Shown: positions 27,211 to 36,913 of the stretch, piece after piece
Layout of the letters: each line of letters starts with the position of its first letter
Position numbering within the stretch: the first letter of the stretch is position 1
Notes under the pieces: generated by a model
What the model saw: only the letters and a program-made list of their open reading frames with translations
Database searches by the model: none
What the model was told of the DNA's origin: nothing
Made by a program: the position numbers and the translations under genes
Assembly (NCBI RefSeq): GCF_001278035.1
Contig: NZ_CP009452.1
Location: 3,319,501-3,383,500 of the forward strand
Direction: 5' to 3'
DNA: 64,000 nt
Origin: Sphingopyxis sp. 113P3
GTDB taxonomy: Bacteria; Pseudomonadota; Alphaproteobacteria; Sphingomonadales; Sphingomonadaceae

Positions 27211-27774
27211 TTACGCCTCCCCGCCTTCCGTGGTCAGCAGGCGGGCATCGACCCCCGCCTCTGCAAAAGCTTCCTGCCAACGCCGGTCAGGCGGCGTGTC
27301 AAAGAGGAGTGCATCGCTCCCCGGCGTGACGTGCCAGCCGTGACGTACCAGTTCCTCCTCGAGCTGGCCGGGCGACCATCCCGCATAACCCAGCGCGACG
27401 AGCCAGCGCGCGGGTCCGCGCCCGTCGCCAATCGCGCGCAAGATGTCGTGCGAGCTTGAAATCATCCAGCGGTCCGAGACCTGCACCGCGCCTTCGCCGC
27501 CCCAGTCGCGGCTGTGCAGCACAAAGCCGCGCGACGGCTCGACCGGCCCGCCCAGAAACACCGGCGCGTCGAGCGGATCCTCATGCGCGATCTCGAGCTG
27601 GTCGAGCACCGCACCGACCGTCATTCCGCCGATCGGGTCGGCGACGCCGATGCCCATTGCTCCTTCTTCGTCATGACTGATCATAGCAATCACCGAATGC
27701 TCGAAGCGGGGATCGCCGATGCCCGGCAGCGCGAGGAGCAGCTGGCCGGTGAACCAGGTCGGGGCAGTATCCAT
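27211..27774 (-). CDS. YqgE/AlgH family protein (UPF0301)
   Basis: A 187-residue soluble protein of the YqgE/AlgH family, recognised by FTGQLLLALPGIGDPRFEHSV at the N-terminus, VFLGGPVEPSRGFVLHS in the middle and LGYAGWSPGQLEEEL near the end. The biochemical role is not settled. Family members have been linked to alginate regulation and other processes, so the symbol is left open. It is read toward ahcY and was probably adjacent to it before the insertion sequence landed 23 bases past its stop. Confidence 0.88.
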   Translation of the reverse strand: MDTAPTWFTGQLLLALPGIGDPRFEHSVIAMISHDEEGAMGIGVADPIGGMTVGAVLDQLEIAHEDPLDAPVFLGGPVEPSRGFVLHSRDWGGEGAVQVSDRWMISSSHDILRAIGDGRGPARWLVALGYAGWSPGQLEEELVRHGWHVTPGSDALLFDTPPDRRWQEAFAEAGVDARLLTTEGGEA

Positions 27775-27843
27775 TCGCCCATCATGAACGTGCGCAGGGA
27801 CCGGGTCCAGCGTCTTTGAGACCGATTGAAGCGGCCCGGGCCG

Positions 27844-30735
27844 TCAGGTCCCCGCCTTGTCGCTCACCGCCTTGATCACCAGCGCCGTCTCGTCGACCAG
27901 ATAGCGCCGGGCGAGCGCCTGAAGCTCCGCGGCGCTCGCAGCCTCGATCTCGGCGATCGCCTGGCGGCTGCGCTCGAGCCGTTCGGGCTGGCTCGTCGCT
28001 TCGGCGACATAATTCAGCCAGTAGCTGTTCTCGCGCCGTGCCTTGGTCATCGCCTCGACGAGCGGCCGCCGCGCGCGGTCGAGAAGGTCGGCATCGACGG
28101 GCGATTCGCGCAGTTCCCTGGCGATCGCAAAGATCGCAGCGCGGGTCGTCGCGAGATCCTTATAATCGACATTGCTCGACGCGAAGAGATGGCCGTAGCC
28201 GGGAAATTCATCGGACAGCGAAGCACCCGCGCCGGGGCTGTAGGTCTCGCCGAGCCGTTCGCGAAGCTCTTCGGTAAGCTTGAGCTGCATCACCCGCGCG
28301 AGCAGGTTGAGCCGCATCGCCTCGGCAAGGTCGCTGTCGTCGCGTGCAGTCCAATAGACACGCAGCTCAGCCTGGTCGGCGGGTCCCTTGTGAATCAGCG
28401 TGCGCTCGCTGCGATCGGCCGCGAAGTGCCGCTCGCGCGCGCTCTCGCGCGGATCGAACGCCGCGCGGCGTTCGGGAAGCGCACCGAAGGTCGCCGCAAT
28501 TGCTTCGATTGCCGCCTCCTCCTCGATGTCGCCGACGACGCCGATCTCGACCGCGCCGTGCGCCAGGCTATCGGCAATGACGGGCTTCAGCTGCGCCCAG
28601 TCCCGCGCCATCAGCACATCGAGTGGCGGTGTTTGGGCGCGCGGATCGCCGTCTGCCAGAATCCCCCCGACATCGCGTCCCATCACCGCGGCAGGCGTCG
28701 CATCGTTCGCGGCATATTGCTGCGGCAGTACCCGGCGGATCAGCGCGAGGCCGTCGGCCCGGTAGCCAGGGTGGGTGACATAAGCCGCCATCAACTGTGC
28801 CTGCGCGCGAAAATCGGTGGGCGAGGTCAGCGCCTTGCCGCCGAACGCGTCGATGTCCGCCCCGAAACTCGGCGCGACGGTCTTTCCCGCAAAGATCTTG
28901 CGCAGCTCATCAAAACTGTGCGCTTCGAGCCCGCCGATGCTGAGCGATCCCGCGAGCGCCACTTTCGTCGGGTCGTCCCGCGTCGCGAGCAGTGTCCCGC
29001 CGTCGACGCGTAGTGACATCCACACCTTGTCCTTCTGGAAGTCGGTCGTCTTGATGTTCAGCATCACATTATTGGCGAAGCGAATCCGGCGGATGCCGAG
29101 ATCATCGATCCGCTCATCCGACACGATCCGGCCCGGTGTTCCGAAATCGGTATAGGCGAAGACAAGGCTCTCGGCGGCCGCCGGCGCAGAAACAGCGACA
29201 TCTTGGGAAGCCTTGAGTTCGGCAAGGATCGCATCCGGCCCGCCCTCGATCGGCGCTTTGCTCGTCACACGCACGAGCGGAGCGCTGAGCCCCTCGACGC
29301 GCTTGCGGAATGCGGCGGTGACTGCAGCGGCGTCGAGTGAGGGCACGGCTGCCTCGAACAATGCCTGCGTGGCTTCGGGGCGCACGACGACGAAATCCCC
29401 GTCCGCCGCGGCGACAAGAAGGTCCGCCAAACTCTCGCTGCGCCGGGTATCTACCCCCGCGACAGCGTTGCGCAGCGAAGTGCGCCGGATCGCAATCTGT
29501 TCGTCGACCTCGGCCTGGGAAAAACCATGTTCGACGGCGCGGCGATATTCCTGCTCGATGAGCGCGAGAGCTTCCTTCCACGCGCCTTGCTTGGCAACCG
29601 CACCAACGGTCACGAGGTCGAAGCGTTTCCATCCCTCAGTATCGCTGAAATAGCCGCTGAGAATCGGCGAATCCTCGCGCAGCGCAATCTTGGCGAGACG
29701 ACGGCTGACAATCGCCTCGCCGATATCCTCGGCAAATTTGCGCGTACGCTTCGCCTTGCTGTCAGGTTCGTCGACCCAGGGCTTGAACGCCCCGATCGTC
29801 ACCGCATCCGCAATCGCCGGGTCGACGAAATCGTCGGCGGCCGAGGGACGCGCAAAATCGATGGTCCCGATATCGGGATCCGGGCCGGCGGGGCCGCGCC
29901 CCTGCCAGTCAGCAAAGCGCGCCTTGATCTTCGCCTCCACCGCGGCGGGGTCGAAATCGCCGACCATGACGAGCGTTGCGCGCTCGGGCCGATAATAGCG
30001 ATCGTAAAGATCGCGAAGGCGCTCGGCGGGCGCCGTCCGGATCACGTCTTCGGTGCCAATCGGAATGCGCTGCGCAACTGTCATTGCTGGCATGGCGAAA
30101 GCGAACTGGTCGACCAGGCTTCTTAGCTGATAGGTGTCGCGCGCGCGGCGTTCAGACAGGATGACGCCGCGTTCGCGGTTGACCGCCTCGGGATCAATCG
30201 TCAGCTCACTCGCGGTCTCGCGCATGAGCATCAGCCCGGTGTCGATGAGATCATCCGAGGCGCCCGGCAGGTCGAGCTTGTAGATCGTCTGGTCAAAGCC
30301 GGTGGAAGCATTGGTGTCGGCGCCGAACGCTAGTCCCTTGCGCTCGAGCAGCTTGATCATCTCGCCTTCGGGCACATGGGTCGAGCCATTGAAGGCCATA
30401 TGCTCGATGAAATGGGCGAGTCCGCGCTGGTCGTCGGCTTCCGCAAAACTGCCAACGTTGAAACGCATCCGAATGATAACGCTGTTCTTGGGCGTGCCAT
30501 TCTTGAGCAGCGCATATTTCATTCCGTTGGGCAGAACGCCGAAGATGATGTTGGGGTCAACCGCCAAGTCGCTTGCGGCAAAGTTCCAGGCCCGAGCGGC
30601 ATCGGTCTGGGGATTGACTGGAGCCGTGGCAGCAGCGGAATCGCGGGCGAGGACAGTTGCCGAGTCGCCCGCGGCCGCGATCAGAAGGATCGGGAGCAGC
30701 GCGGCCGCAGTGCGGCGCAGGAAAAAAGACGTCAT
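27844..30735 (-). CDS. Exported M16 family zinc metallopeptidase
   Basis: A 963-residue two-half peptidase of the pitrilysin family. Residues 1-30 form a signal sequence. The inverted zinc motif H108-F-I-E111-H112 (HFIEH) lies in the first domain, and a second inactive-type M16 domain fills the C-terminal half, as in other M16 peptidases of about 950 residues. It probably degrades peptides in the periplasm. The frame is open to 30771, but I prefer the ATG at 30735, where the signal peptide begins; no strong ribosome-binding site is seen at either. Confidence 0.88.
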   Translation of the reverse strand: MTSFFLRRTAAALLPILLIAAAGDSATVLARDSAAATAPVNPQTDAARAWNFAASDLAVDPNIIFGVLPNGMKYALLKNGTPKNSVIIRMRFNVGSFAEADDQRGLAHFIEHMAFNGSTHVPEGEMIKLLERKGLAFGADTNASTGFDQTIYKLDLPGASDDLIDTGLMLMRETASELTIDPEAVNRERGVILSERRARDTYQLRSLVDQFAFAMPAMTVAQRIPIGTEDVIRTAPAERLRDLYDRYYRPERATLVMVGDFDPAAVEAKIKARFADWQGRGPAGPDPDIGTIDFARPSAADDFVDPAIADAVTIGAFKPWVDEPDSKAKRTRKFAEDIGEAIVSRRLAKIALREDSPILSGYFSDTEGWKRFDLVTVGAVAKQGAWKEALALIEQEYRRAVEHGFSQAEVDEQIAIRRTSLRNAVAGVDTRRSESLADLLVAAADGDFVVVRPEATQALFEAAVPSLDAAAVTAAFRKRVEGLSAPLVRVTSKAPIEGGPDAILAELKASQDVAVSAPAAAESLVFAYTDFGTPGRIVSDERIDDLGIRRIRFANNVMLNIKTTDFQKDKVWMSLRVDGGTLLATRDDPTKVALAGSLSIGGLEAHSFDELRKIFAGKTVAPSFGADIDAFGGKALTSPTDFRAQAQLMAAYVTHPGYRADGLALIRRVLPQQYAANDATPAAVMGRDVGGILADGDPRAQTPPLDVLMARDWAQLKPVIADSLAHGAVEIGVVGDIEEEAAIEAIAATFGALPERRAAFDPRESARERHFAADRSERTLIHKGPADQAELRVYWTARDDSDLAEAMRLNLLARVMQLKLTEELRERLGETYSPGAGASLSDEFPGYGHLFASSNVDYKDLATTRAAIFAIARELRESPVDADLLDRARRPLVEAMTKARRENSYWLNYVAEATSQPERLERSRQAIAEIEAASAAELQALARRYLVDETALVIKAVSDKAGT

Positions 30736-30849
30736 GCGGAAGGATCTGGCGACGTCAGCACTTGGGGTCAAGCCGGTCGGCTGCCACTTTCGACGGACGA
30801 CTTACCCGATCGATCGGTGCCGACGCTTGAGGCCCGCCCACCCGCGGCG

Positions 30850-31629
30850 TCAGCTTCCCTTTTTCTTGCGGTGCGTCTCGAGGTCGAGCACGGCATTGTC
30901 GCCGCCCTCGGGCAGCAGGCCGAGCCGGCGCGCAACCTCCTGATAGGCTTCGACTTCGCCGCCAAGGTCACGGCGGAAGCGATCCTTGTCGAGCTTTTCG
31001 TTCGTGGTCATGTCCCACAGGCGGCAGCCGTCGGGGCTGATTTCGTCGGCGAGGATAATGCGGCTATAATCCCCATCCCACAGGCGCCCGAATTCGAGCT
31101 TGAAGTCGATGAGGCGAATGCCGACCGCGGCGAACATGCCGCTCATGAAGTCATTGATGCGGATCGCCATGTCCTGAATGTCGTGAAGCTCGTCCTGGCT
31201 GCACCAGTTGAAGCAGGCGATATGCTCCTCGGCGACCAGCGGATCGCCGAGCGCGTCGTCCTTGTAACAATATTCGATCAGCGTGCGGGGAAGCTGGGTC
31301 CCCTCTTCGATCCCGAGCCGTTTCGACAATGTGCCAGCGGCAACATTGCGCACGATCACCTCGATCGGCACGATTTCGACCTGGCGGATCAATTGTTCGC
31401 GCATGTTGAGGCGGCGGATGAAGTGCGTCGGCACGCCGATGTTGCCGAGAAGCGTGAAGACATGCTCCGAAATCCGGTTGTTGAGCACGCCCTTGCCATT
31501 GATTGTCCCGCGCTTCTGCGCGTTGAACGCGGTCGCATCATCCTTGAAATACTGGATCAGCGTGCCCGGTTCAGGACCTTCGTAGAGGATCTTGGCTTTG
31601 CCTTCGTAGATCTGGCGGCGACGGGCCAT
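30850..31629 (-). CDS. purC: Phosphoribosylaminoimidazole-succinocarboxamide synthase (SAICAR synthetase)
   Basis: A 259-residue purine-pathway enzyme that joins aspartate to CAIR with ATP. The N-terminal [33 protein letters not shown] and [10 protein letters not shown], followed by [12 protein letters not shown], are family signatures. The frame extends upstream to 31758, but the conserved N-terminus fixes the ATG at 31629. The M16 gene follows 114 bases later on the same strand. The 231-base region upstream is divergent with the crotonase gene. Confidence 0.96.
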   Translation of the reverse strand: MARRRQIYEGKAKILYEGPEPGTLIQYFKDDATAFNAQKRGTINGKGVLNNRISEHVFTLLGNIGVPTHFIRRLNMREQLIRQVEIVPIEVIVRNVAAGTLSKRLGIEEGTQLPRTLIEYCYKDDALGDPLVAEEHIACFNWCSQDELHDIQDMAIRINDFMSGMFAAVGIRLIDFKLEFGRLWDGDYSRIILADEISPDGCRLWDMTTNEKLDKDRFRRDLGGEVEAYQEVARRLGLLPEGGDNAVLDLETHRKKKGS

Positions 31630-31860
31630 GGCTTGGAACTTTCTGTCGGAACCAAATGAATGACCCCGGCGGAAGCGACTCAGGATGAACCGCGGCGCCG
31701 GGGCGATGCGGGGCGCTATAGCGGCAAAGTCACGGCACGTCATCCCCGGCGTCGTCAACGATCCGAACCATCGCGGCGGCGTGCCCTTACGTTTACGTCA
31801 ACTAGAGCTTGCCTTCGTCTTTCGCCGCTTGCAACCTTGTGCGCAGTCAAGGAGAGAAGA

Positions 31861-32784
31861 ATGAGCTACGACCAGATTCGCCTCGATCGCCACGAGGGCA
31901 TCGCAGTGCTGACGCTGCACCGGCCGGACCGGATGAACGCCTTTACCACCCAGATGATGCAGGAAATCGTCGCCGCGCTCGACGAGTGCGACGCCGACGA
32001 CGCGGTGCGCGCGGTGATTTTCACCGGTTCGGGCGAAAAGGCCTATTGCGCGGGCGCTGACCTCGGCGAAGGCGCCGCCACCTTCGATTACGACAAGCGC
32101 ACCGACAAGGCGGCAACCCTGCCCGACGGCATACCGGCGAGCCCCGTTGCCGAGGATGGCACGATCGACTGGTCGCATCCGCTGATCCGCGATTCGGGCG
32201 GGCGCGTATCGATGCGGATCTTCGATGCGAAAAAGCCGGTGCTCGGCGCGATCAACGGGGCAGCGGTCGGCATCGGTGCAACGATGACCCTGTCGATGGA
32301 CGCGCGGCTCGCCAGCGATACCGCGCGCTACGGCTTTGTTTTCGCGCGCCGCGGCATCGTCCCTGAAGCCGCCTCGAGCTGGTTCCTGCCGCGCCTCGTC
32401 GGCATCCAGACCGCGGTTGACTGGTGCTTCTCGGGCCGCCTGATCCCGGCTGCAGAGGCGCATGAGAAAGGCCTTGTCCAGTCAGTCCACGCGCCCGGCG
32501 AACTCATCGACGCTGCGATCGCAAAAGCCCATGAAATGACCGCAGACAGCGCCCCCGTCTCGGTCGCGCTCACCCGCCACATGTTGTGGCGCATGCTTGG
32601 TGCCCCACACCCGATGAGCGCTCACCGCTGGGACAGCCGCGCCATCTTCGCCCGTGGTCGCAGCCCGGATGCCGCGGAAGGCGTTACCAGCTTTCTTGAA
32701 AAGCGCGCGCCCCGCTTCACCGCGAGCGTCGCCAAGGATTACCCCTGGTTCGAAGAGTTCGAGGAGGCACCGCCCTATCGCTAA
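31861..32784 (+). CDS. Enoyl-CoA hydratase/isomerase (crotonase) family protein
   Basis: A 307-residue crotonase-fold protein, probably an enoyl-CoA hydratase or isomerase of fatty-acid or aromatic breakdown. The oxyanion-hole segments are CAGADLGEG (with an extra loop rich in Asp/Lys after it) and INGAAVGIGATMTL, and the active-site Glu region is FVFARRGIVPEAASSW. It is about 40 residues longer than a minimal hydratase because of that central insert and a C-terminal tail. The ATG at 31861 has AAGGAGAG upstream, although the frame opens earlier. The exact CoA substrate is unknown. Confidence 0.88.
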   Translation: MSYDQIRLDRHEGIAVLTLHRPDRMNAFTTQMMQEIVAALDECDADDAVRAVIFTGSGEKAYCAGADLGEGAATFDYDKRTDKAATLPDGIPASPVAEDGTIDWSHPLIRDSGGRVSMRIFDAKKPVLGAINGAAVGIGATMTLSMDARLASDTARYGFVFARRGIVPEAASSWFLPRLVGIQTAVDWCFSGRLIPAAEAHEKGLVQSVHAPGELIDAAIAKAHEMTADSAPVSVALTRHMLWRMLGAPHPMSAHRWDSRAIFARGRSPDAAEGVTSFLEKRAPRFTASVAKDYPWFEEFEEAPPYR

Positions 32785-32864
32785 TTAACCCGGCCCGCTT
32801 GACTCCGCACCGCCGCGCCCCAATCTCTCGGCCTCCCATATTCCCTCGATGAAAGGATGCCGAG

Positions 32865-33344
32865 ATGACGATCGCGACCGGAGACAAGCTCCCCGAAGCC
32901 ACGCTGGTGAAGGTGACCGAAAATGGTCCCGAGCAGGTGAACGCTGCGGAGTATTTCAAGGGCCGCAAGGTCGCGCTCTTTTCGGTACCGGGTGCCTTTA
33001 CGCCCACCTGTTCGGCCAAACATCTGCCGGGCTTTGTCGAGAAGGCCGAGGAATTGAAGGCAAAGGGCATCGACGAAATCGCCTGCACCGCGGTCAACGA
33101 CGCCTTCGTCCTTGGCGCATGGGGCAAGGCCGGCGGAGCCGACCAGATCACCATGCTCGCCGACGGCAACGGCGATTTCGCCAAGGCAGTAGGCCTCACG
33201 ATGGACGGCAAGGCGTTCGGCATGGGGACCCGCGGCCAGCGCTATTCGATGGTCGTCAACGACGGTGTGGTCGAGCAGCTCAATGTCGAAGCGCCGGGCG
33301 AATTCAAGGTGTCGAGCGCGGACCACATGCTCGAGCAGCTCTAA
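32865..33344 (+). CDS. Peroxiredoxin (Prx5/AhpE-type redoxin)
   Basis: A 159-residue thiol peroxidase of the Prx5 group. The peroxidatic Cys is C49 in PGAFTPTCS, with a further Cys at 74, and the AVNDAFVLGAWGK and RYSMVVNDG segments are typical. It reduces hydrogen and alkyl peroxides, with thioredoxin or glutaredoxin as donor. It sits 80 bases after the crotonase gene and is followed by a strong hairpin, so it probably ends a transcript. Confidence 0.93.
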   Translation: MTIATGDKLPEATLVKVTENGPEQVNAAEYFKGRKVALFSVPGAFTPTCSAKHLPGFVEKAEELKAKGIDEIACTAVNDAFVLGAWGKAGGADQITMLADGNGDFAKAVGLTMDGKAFGMGTRGQRYSMVVNDGVVEQLNVEAPGEFKVSSADHMLEQL

Positions 33345-33396
33345 GGCCTGATCTCCTGTGCGCAGGGCACGGGGGATTAGCCTCAAGTTTTGGGAC

Positions 33397-33428
33397 GGGG
33401 CTTGCGGCGCAGCGCCGCAAGCCCCTTT
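33397..33428 (+). terminator. Terminator after the peroxiredoxin gene
   Basis: A perfect 13-bp GC-rich stem (GGGGCTTGCGGCG/CGCCGCAAGCCCC) with a 3-base loop, then TTT. It starts 52 bases after the stop. Confidence 0.7.
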
Positions 33429-33530
33429 CCGCCGGGCCCCCTGCGTCCCTTTCCCCCGGTCTTTGCGATGCCGGGAGGATCCTTTCCCCGCCCCTTCCCT
33501 TTTGTCACAATTTCGTGCAACAGCGTCGCG

Positions 33531-35015
33531 ATGACATCCTCATCGCAAACCCCTGAAACCGCCGATCCCACCGCCCGTGTCGAGGAAATTCTCAACGAGC
33601 TCGAGAGCCGCTTCAAGGCGTCGGTCTCCGCACTCAAATCGGCGATCGCTGCCTATGTTCGCGATGGGACGCTCCCCCCAGCCGACGCTGCCTCGACGGG
33701 CCTGTTCGACTATCCGGCGCTGCGCCTGACCACGACGGGAGAGCAGCGTGCCGGACAAAAGGCCCATAACCTTGCCTTCGGTCAGTTCGAGCGTGCCGGC
33801 ACCTATGTCACCACGGTGACGCGGCCCGACCTCTTTGCCGACTATCTGCGCGACCAGCTCACCCTGCTCGCGCGCCACTACGACCTCACCCTTGAAGTCA
33901 CGCGCACCGGCCAGCAGATCCCCTTTCCCTACGTGCTCGATGCGAGCGACGGGTCGGACATGGGGAGCGTCACGCCGCTTGAGCTCGCGCGCCACTTCCC
34001 GACGACCGAACTTGCCGACATCGGCGACGAACTCGCTGACGGCCTGTTTGGCCAGGACCCCGCTGCGGACCAGCCGCTTGCACTCTTCGATGCGCTGCGC
34101 ACCGACTTCAGCCTCGCGCGCCTCCGCCACTATACCGGTACCGCGCCCGAGCATTTCCAGCGCTATATCCTCTTCACCAACTATCACCGCTATGTCGACG
34201 AGTTCGTCGCATGGGCCGGAGCGCAGGTCGGACAGGGGCGCTACACCGCGCTCGCGGGAGCGGCGGGGCTCTATGTCGACCAGCCGGGCGTCAACGCGAG
34301 CGCGCTCGTCGCCGACAGTGCATGGCGGCGGCACCAGATGCCGGCCTATCACCTCATCGCGCCGGACGGCGGCGGCATCACGCTCGTCAACATCGGCGTC
34401 GGCCCGTCGAACGCCAAGACAATCTGCGACCATCTCGCTGTCCTTCGGCCCGAAGCATGGCTGATGATCGGCCACTGCGGCGGACTGCGCCCCAGCCAGC
34501 GCATTGGCGACTATGTTCTCGCCCACGCCTATCTGCGCGACGACCATATCCTCGACAGCGTTCTTCCCCCTGAAATCCCCATCCCCCCGATCGCCGAGGT
34601 GCAGCAAGCGCTTGCAAGCGCGGCAGGCGTGGTGTCGGGCGCGAGCGGCGCCGACCTCAAGAAGCGCATGCGCACCGGGACCGTTGTCACGACCGACGAC
34701 CGCAATTGGGAACTGCGCTACACCGACAGCGCATTGCGCTTCTCGCAATCGCGCGCGATCGGCATCGACATGGAATCGGCGACGATCGCCGCGCAGGGCT
34801 ACCGCTTCCGCGTCCCTTACGGCACCTTGCTGTGCGTCAGCGACAAGCCGCTTCACGGCGAACTCAAACTCCCCGGTCAGGCTAACCGCTTCTACGAGGA
34901 AGCGATCGCAGCGCATTTGCAGATCGGCATCCGCGCATGCGAAATGATGCGCGACGAAGGCGCGAAGCTCCACAGCCGCAAACTGCGTGCCTTCAACGAG
35001 CCGCCGTTCCGGTGA
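33531..35015 (+). CDS. amn: AMP nucleosidase
   Basis: A 494-residue enzyme that splits AMP into adenine and ribose 5-phosphate and helps balance adenylate pools. An N-terminal helical regulatory domain (about 1-180) precedes a nucleoside-phosphorylase-fold catalytic domain. The latter carries NIGVGPSNAKT, MIGHCGGL, the DMESATIAAQGYRFRVPYG region and CVSDKPLHGE. The length fits bacterial Amn. The frame is open back to a TTG at 33390, inside the terminator hairpin, so the ATG at 33531 is the sensible start. The next gene begins in a GTGA overlap with its stop. Confidence 0.94.
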   Translation: MTSSSQTPETADPTARVEEILNELESRFKASVSALKSAIAAYVRDGTLPPADAASTGLFDYPALRLTTTGEQRAGQKAHNLAFGQFERAGTYVTTVTRPDLFADYLRDQLTLLARHYDLTLEVTRTGQQIPFPYVLDASDGSDMGSVTPLELARHFPTTELADIGDELADGLFGQDPAADQPLALFDALRTDFSLARLRHYTGTAPEHFQRYILFTNYHRYVDEFVAWAGAQVGQGRYTALAGAAGLYVDQPGVNASALVADSAWRRHQMPAYHLIAPDGGGITLVNIGVGPSNAKTICDHLAVLRPEAWLMIGHCGGLRPSQRIGDYVLAHAYLRDDHILDSVLPPEIPIPPIAEVQQALASAAGVVSGASGADLKKRMRTGTVVTTDDRNWELRYTDSALRFSQSRAIGIDMESATIAAQGYRFRVPYGTLLCVSDKPLHGELKLPGQANRFYEEAIAAHLQIGIRACEMMRDEGAKLHSRKLRAFNEPPFR

Positions 35016-35785
35016 CGAACGCGCCCGCCCTTTCGCGCTCGGTCGCAGGGCGTGTCGCGATCGTCACGGGCGCTGCGGGCGGGATGGGCCGCGCGACCGC
35101 GCTGCTGCTCGCGAGCGAGGGCGCAATGGTCGCGGTCACAGACCTCGATCTCGCCGCGTGCGAAGCCGTCGCAGCCGAGGCCGGACCCGATGCGCGCGCC
35201 TTCGCACTTGACGTCGCGGACGGCGCTGCGATCCAGCGCGTCGTCGGCGAGGTGGCGGCGCATTTCGGCCGCATTGACATCTTGATCAACAATGCCGGGG
35301 TCTCGAGCTTTGCCTCGCTCGAGGCTGGCGAGGAATATGAGGCGGTCTGGCACCGCGCGATCGCGGTGATGCTCACCGCGCATCAGCGCATGGTTCGGGC
35401 CGCGCTGCCGTTCCTGCGGCAAAGCGACGCCGCGCGCATCGTCAATATCGCCTCGACCGAGGGGCTCGGTGCAACGCCCGGAGACACGCCTTATGTTGCC
35501 GCGAAAACCGGCGTCACGGGGCTGACCCGCGGGCTCGCGGTCGACCTCGGCAGGGAGGGGATCACGGTCAACTGCATCTGCCCCGGTCCGATCCGCACCG
35601 GCATGACCGACGCCGTTCCAGAGGCAGACAAGGCGGTCTTCGCGAGGCGCCGCACGGCGCTTCGCCGCTATGGCGAGCCCGAAGAAGTGGCCCATGTGAC
35701 GCTCAGCCTTGTGCTTCCCGCCTCCAGTTACATCACAGGTGCAATCATACCGGTCGACGGTGGACTGACGGCGCGTAACGCCTGA
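35012..35785 (+). CDS. Short-chain dehydrogenase/reductase
   Basis: A 257-residue classical SDR. The cofactor loop is VTGAAGGMGRA, NNAG follows, the catalytic Ser-Tyr-Lys lie in NIAST and DTPYVAAKTG, and the C-terminal CPGPIRTGM and TGAIIPVDGG are present. An Asp after the second strand (TDLD) suggests NAD rather than NADP. The substrate is unknown. The GTG start at 35012 overlaps the amn stop as GTGA, so the two are co-translated. The longer ATG frame from 34937 would lie wholly inside amn. Confidence 0.9.
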   Translation: MTNAPALSRSVAGRVAIVTGAAGGMGRATALLLASEGAMVAVTDLDLAACEAVAAEAGPDARAFALDVADGAAIQRVVGEVAAHFGRIDILINNAGVSSFASLEAGEEYEAVWHRAIAVMLTAHQRMVRAALPFLRQSDAARIVNIASTEGLGATPGDTPYVAAKTGVTGLTRGLAVDLGREGITVNCICPGPIRTGMTDAVPEADKAVFARRRTALRRYGEPEEVAHVTLSLVLPASSYITGAIIPVDGGLTARNA

Positions 35786-35971
35786 ATATTGCCCGATTAA
35801 TCTGCTGAATCCCCCGGATTCGCGCGATTTTCTGCCATTGGCGTCGATTAGCCAAGCCGTGCAAGGCGGTCGACGATCTGCGCAACCTCCACCCCTTCTG
35901 CGCGTAATTCTGTGCCGGAAGGGGCCATGTCGACTGCGGGACCCTGCCTAACGCATTTGAAGGAGTAGTGT

Positions 35972-36847
35972 ATGGGAGCGGTTTCCAAGAGTTCAAGGCT
36001 GATGCTGCTGGCGATGCTGGCAGGGACGGCCTCGATGAGCCTCGCGGCGCAGGAGCAGGATGCGCCCGCCAGCGACAATGTGATCGTCAACGGACAGCTC
36101 ATGCCCGATCTGTCACAAATGGCCAAAGGCCCCGAGATCGAAGGGATCATCTCGGCGCGCAGCGACGGCGCGATGCAGGTTACGGGCGCTGATGGGACAA
36201 ATACGACAATCGCGCTTGCCGAGGGCACGAAAATCAAGAGTAGCGGCGGTTTCCTTGGCCTCGACAGCGACAAGCTTGCCGCCGATGCGCTGCTCAACGG
36301 TTTGCCGGTAAGCGTCGAAACGCTCCAGTGGGAAGGTGGGCTCGTGGCGAGCAAGATCGCTCTTAAGAGCAAGGATCTTCGCACCGCGTCAATGATCCAC
36401 ACTGGGACCAATCAGCGTTTCACCGCCCAGGAGGCCGCGACCGAGGCGCTGCGCGGCCGGGTGGGCGACATTGACCAGTATAATGTGAAGGGCACGACAA
36501 ATGTGAACTTCGACACCGGGAAGGCTCTCCTCTCGGAACAGGCCAAGGCCGACCTTTGCGCTGCCGCGAGCCAGGCCGAGGCGATGGACAATGCGCTGCT
36601 GCTCGTTGTCGGCTACACCGACTCGACAGGGAGCCAGGAATTCAACCAGGTGCTCAGCGAAAAGCGGGCGGCGCGCGTCGTCAATCACCTCCAGCAGGCC
36701 TGCGGCTGGAAACCCTACCGGATGCTGACCCCGACCGGCATGGCCGAGGCCGATCCGGCGGCGGATAACAGCACGCCTGAAGGAAAGGCGCAGAACCGCC
36801 GCGTCGCGGTAAATATTCTCGTCAGCAAGGCTGTGGACGGCATTTAA
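35972..36847 (+). CDS. OmpA-family outer-membrane/peptidoglycan-binding protein
   Basis: A 291-residue exported protein with a signal peptide (about 1-26, ending LAAQ-E), an N-terminal domain of unknown type (about 30-165, with a DUF5666-like small beta style) and a C-terminal OmpA domain (about 180-290). The OmpA part carries VNFDTGKALLS, GYTDSTGSQEFNQVLSEKRA and NRRVAVNI, the region that contacts the diaminopimelate of peptidoglycan. It lacks an obvious beta-barrel. It is preceded by GAAGGAG and followed by a terminator, and it stands alone. Confidence 0.88.
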   Translation: MGAVSKSSRLMLLAMLAGTASMSLAAQEQDAPASDNVIVNGQLMPDLSQMAKGPEIEGIISARSDGAMQVTGADGTNTTIALAEGTKIKSSGGFLGLDSDKLAADALLNGLPVSVETLQWEGGLVASKIALKSKDLRTASMIHTGTNQRFTAQEAATEALRGRVGDIDQYNVKGTTNVNFDTGKALLSEQAKADLCAAASQAEAMDNALLLVVGYTDSTGSQEFNQVLSEKRAARVVNHLQQACGWKPYRMLTPTGMAEADPAADNSTPEGKAQNRRVAVNILVSKAVDGI

Positions 36848-36882
36848 AGCCGCCAATATCCAAATATTCCCCAGTTAACCTT

Positions 36883-36911
36883 GGCCCTTCCCGCCCATCG
36901 CGGGGAGGGCC
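36883..36911 (+). terminator. Terminator after the OmpA-family gene
   Basis: A 12-bp stem (GGCCCTTCCCGC/GCGGGGAGGGCC with one T-G wobble) and a 5-base loop, followed by ATTTATAT. It lies between two convergent genes. Confidence 0.6.
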
Positions 36912-36913
36912 AT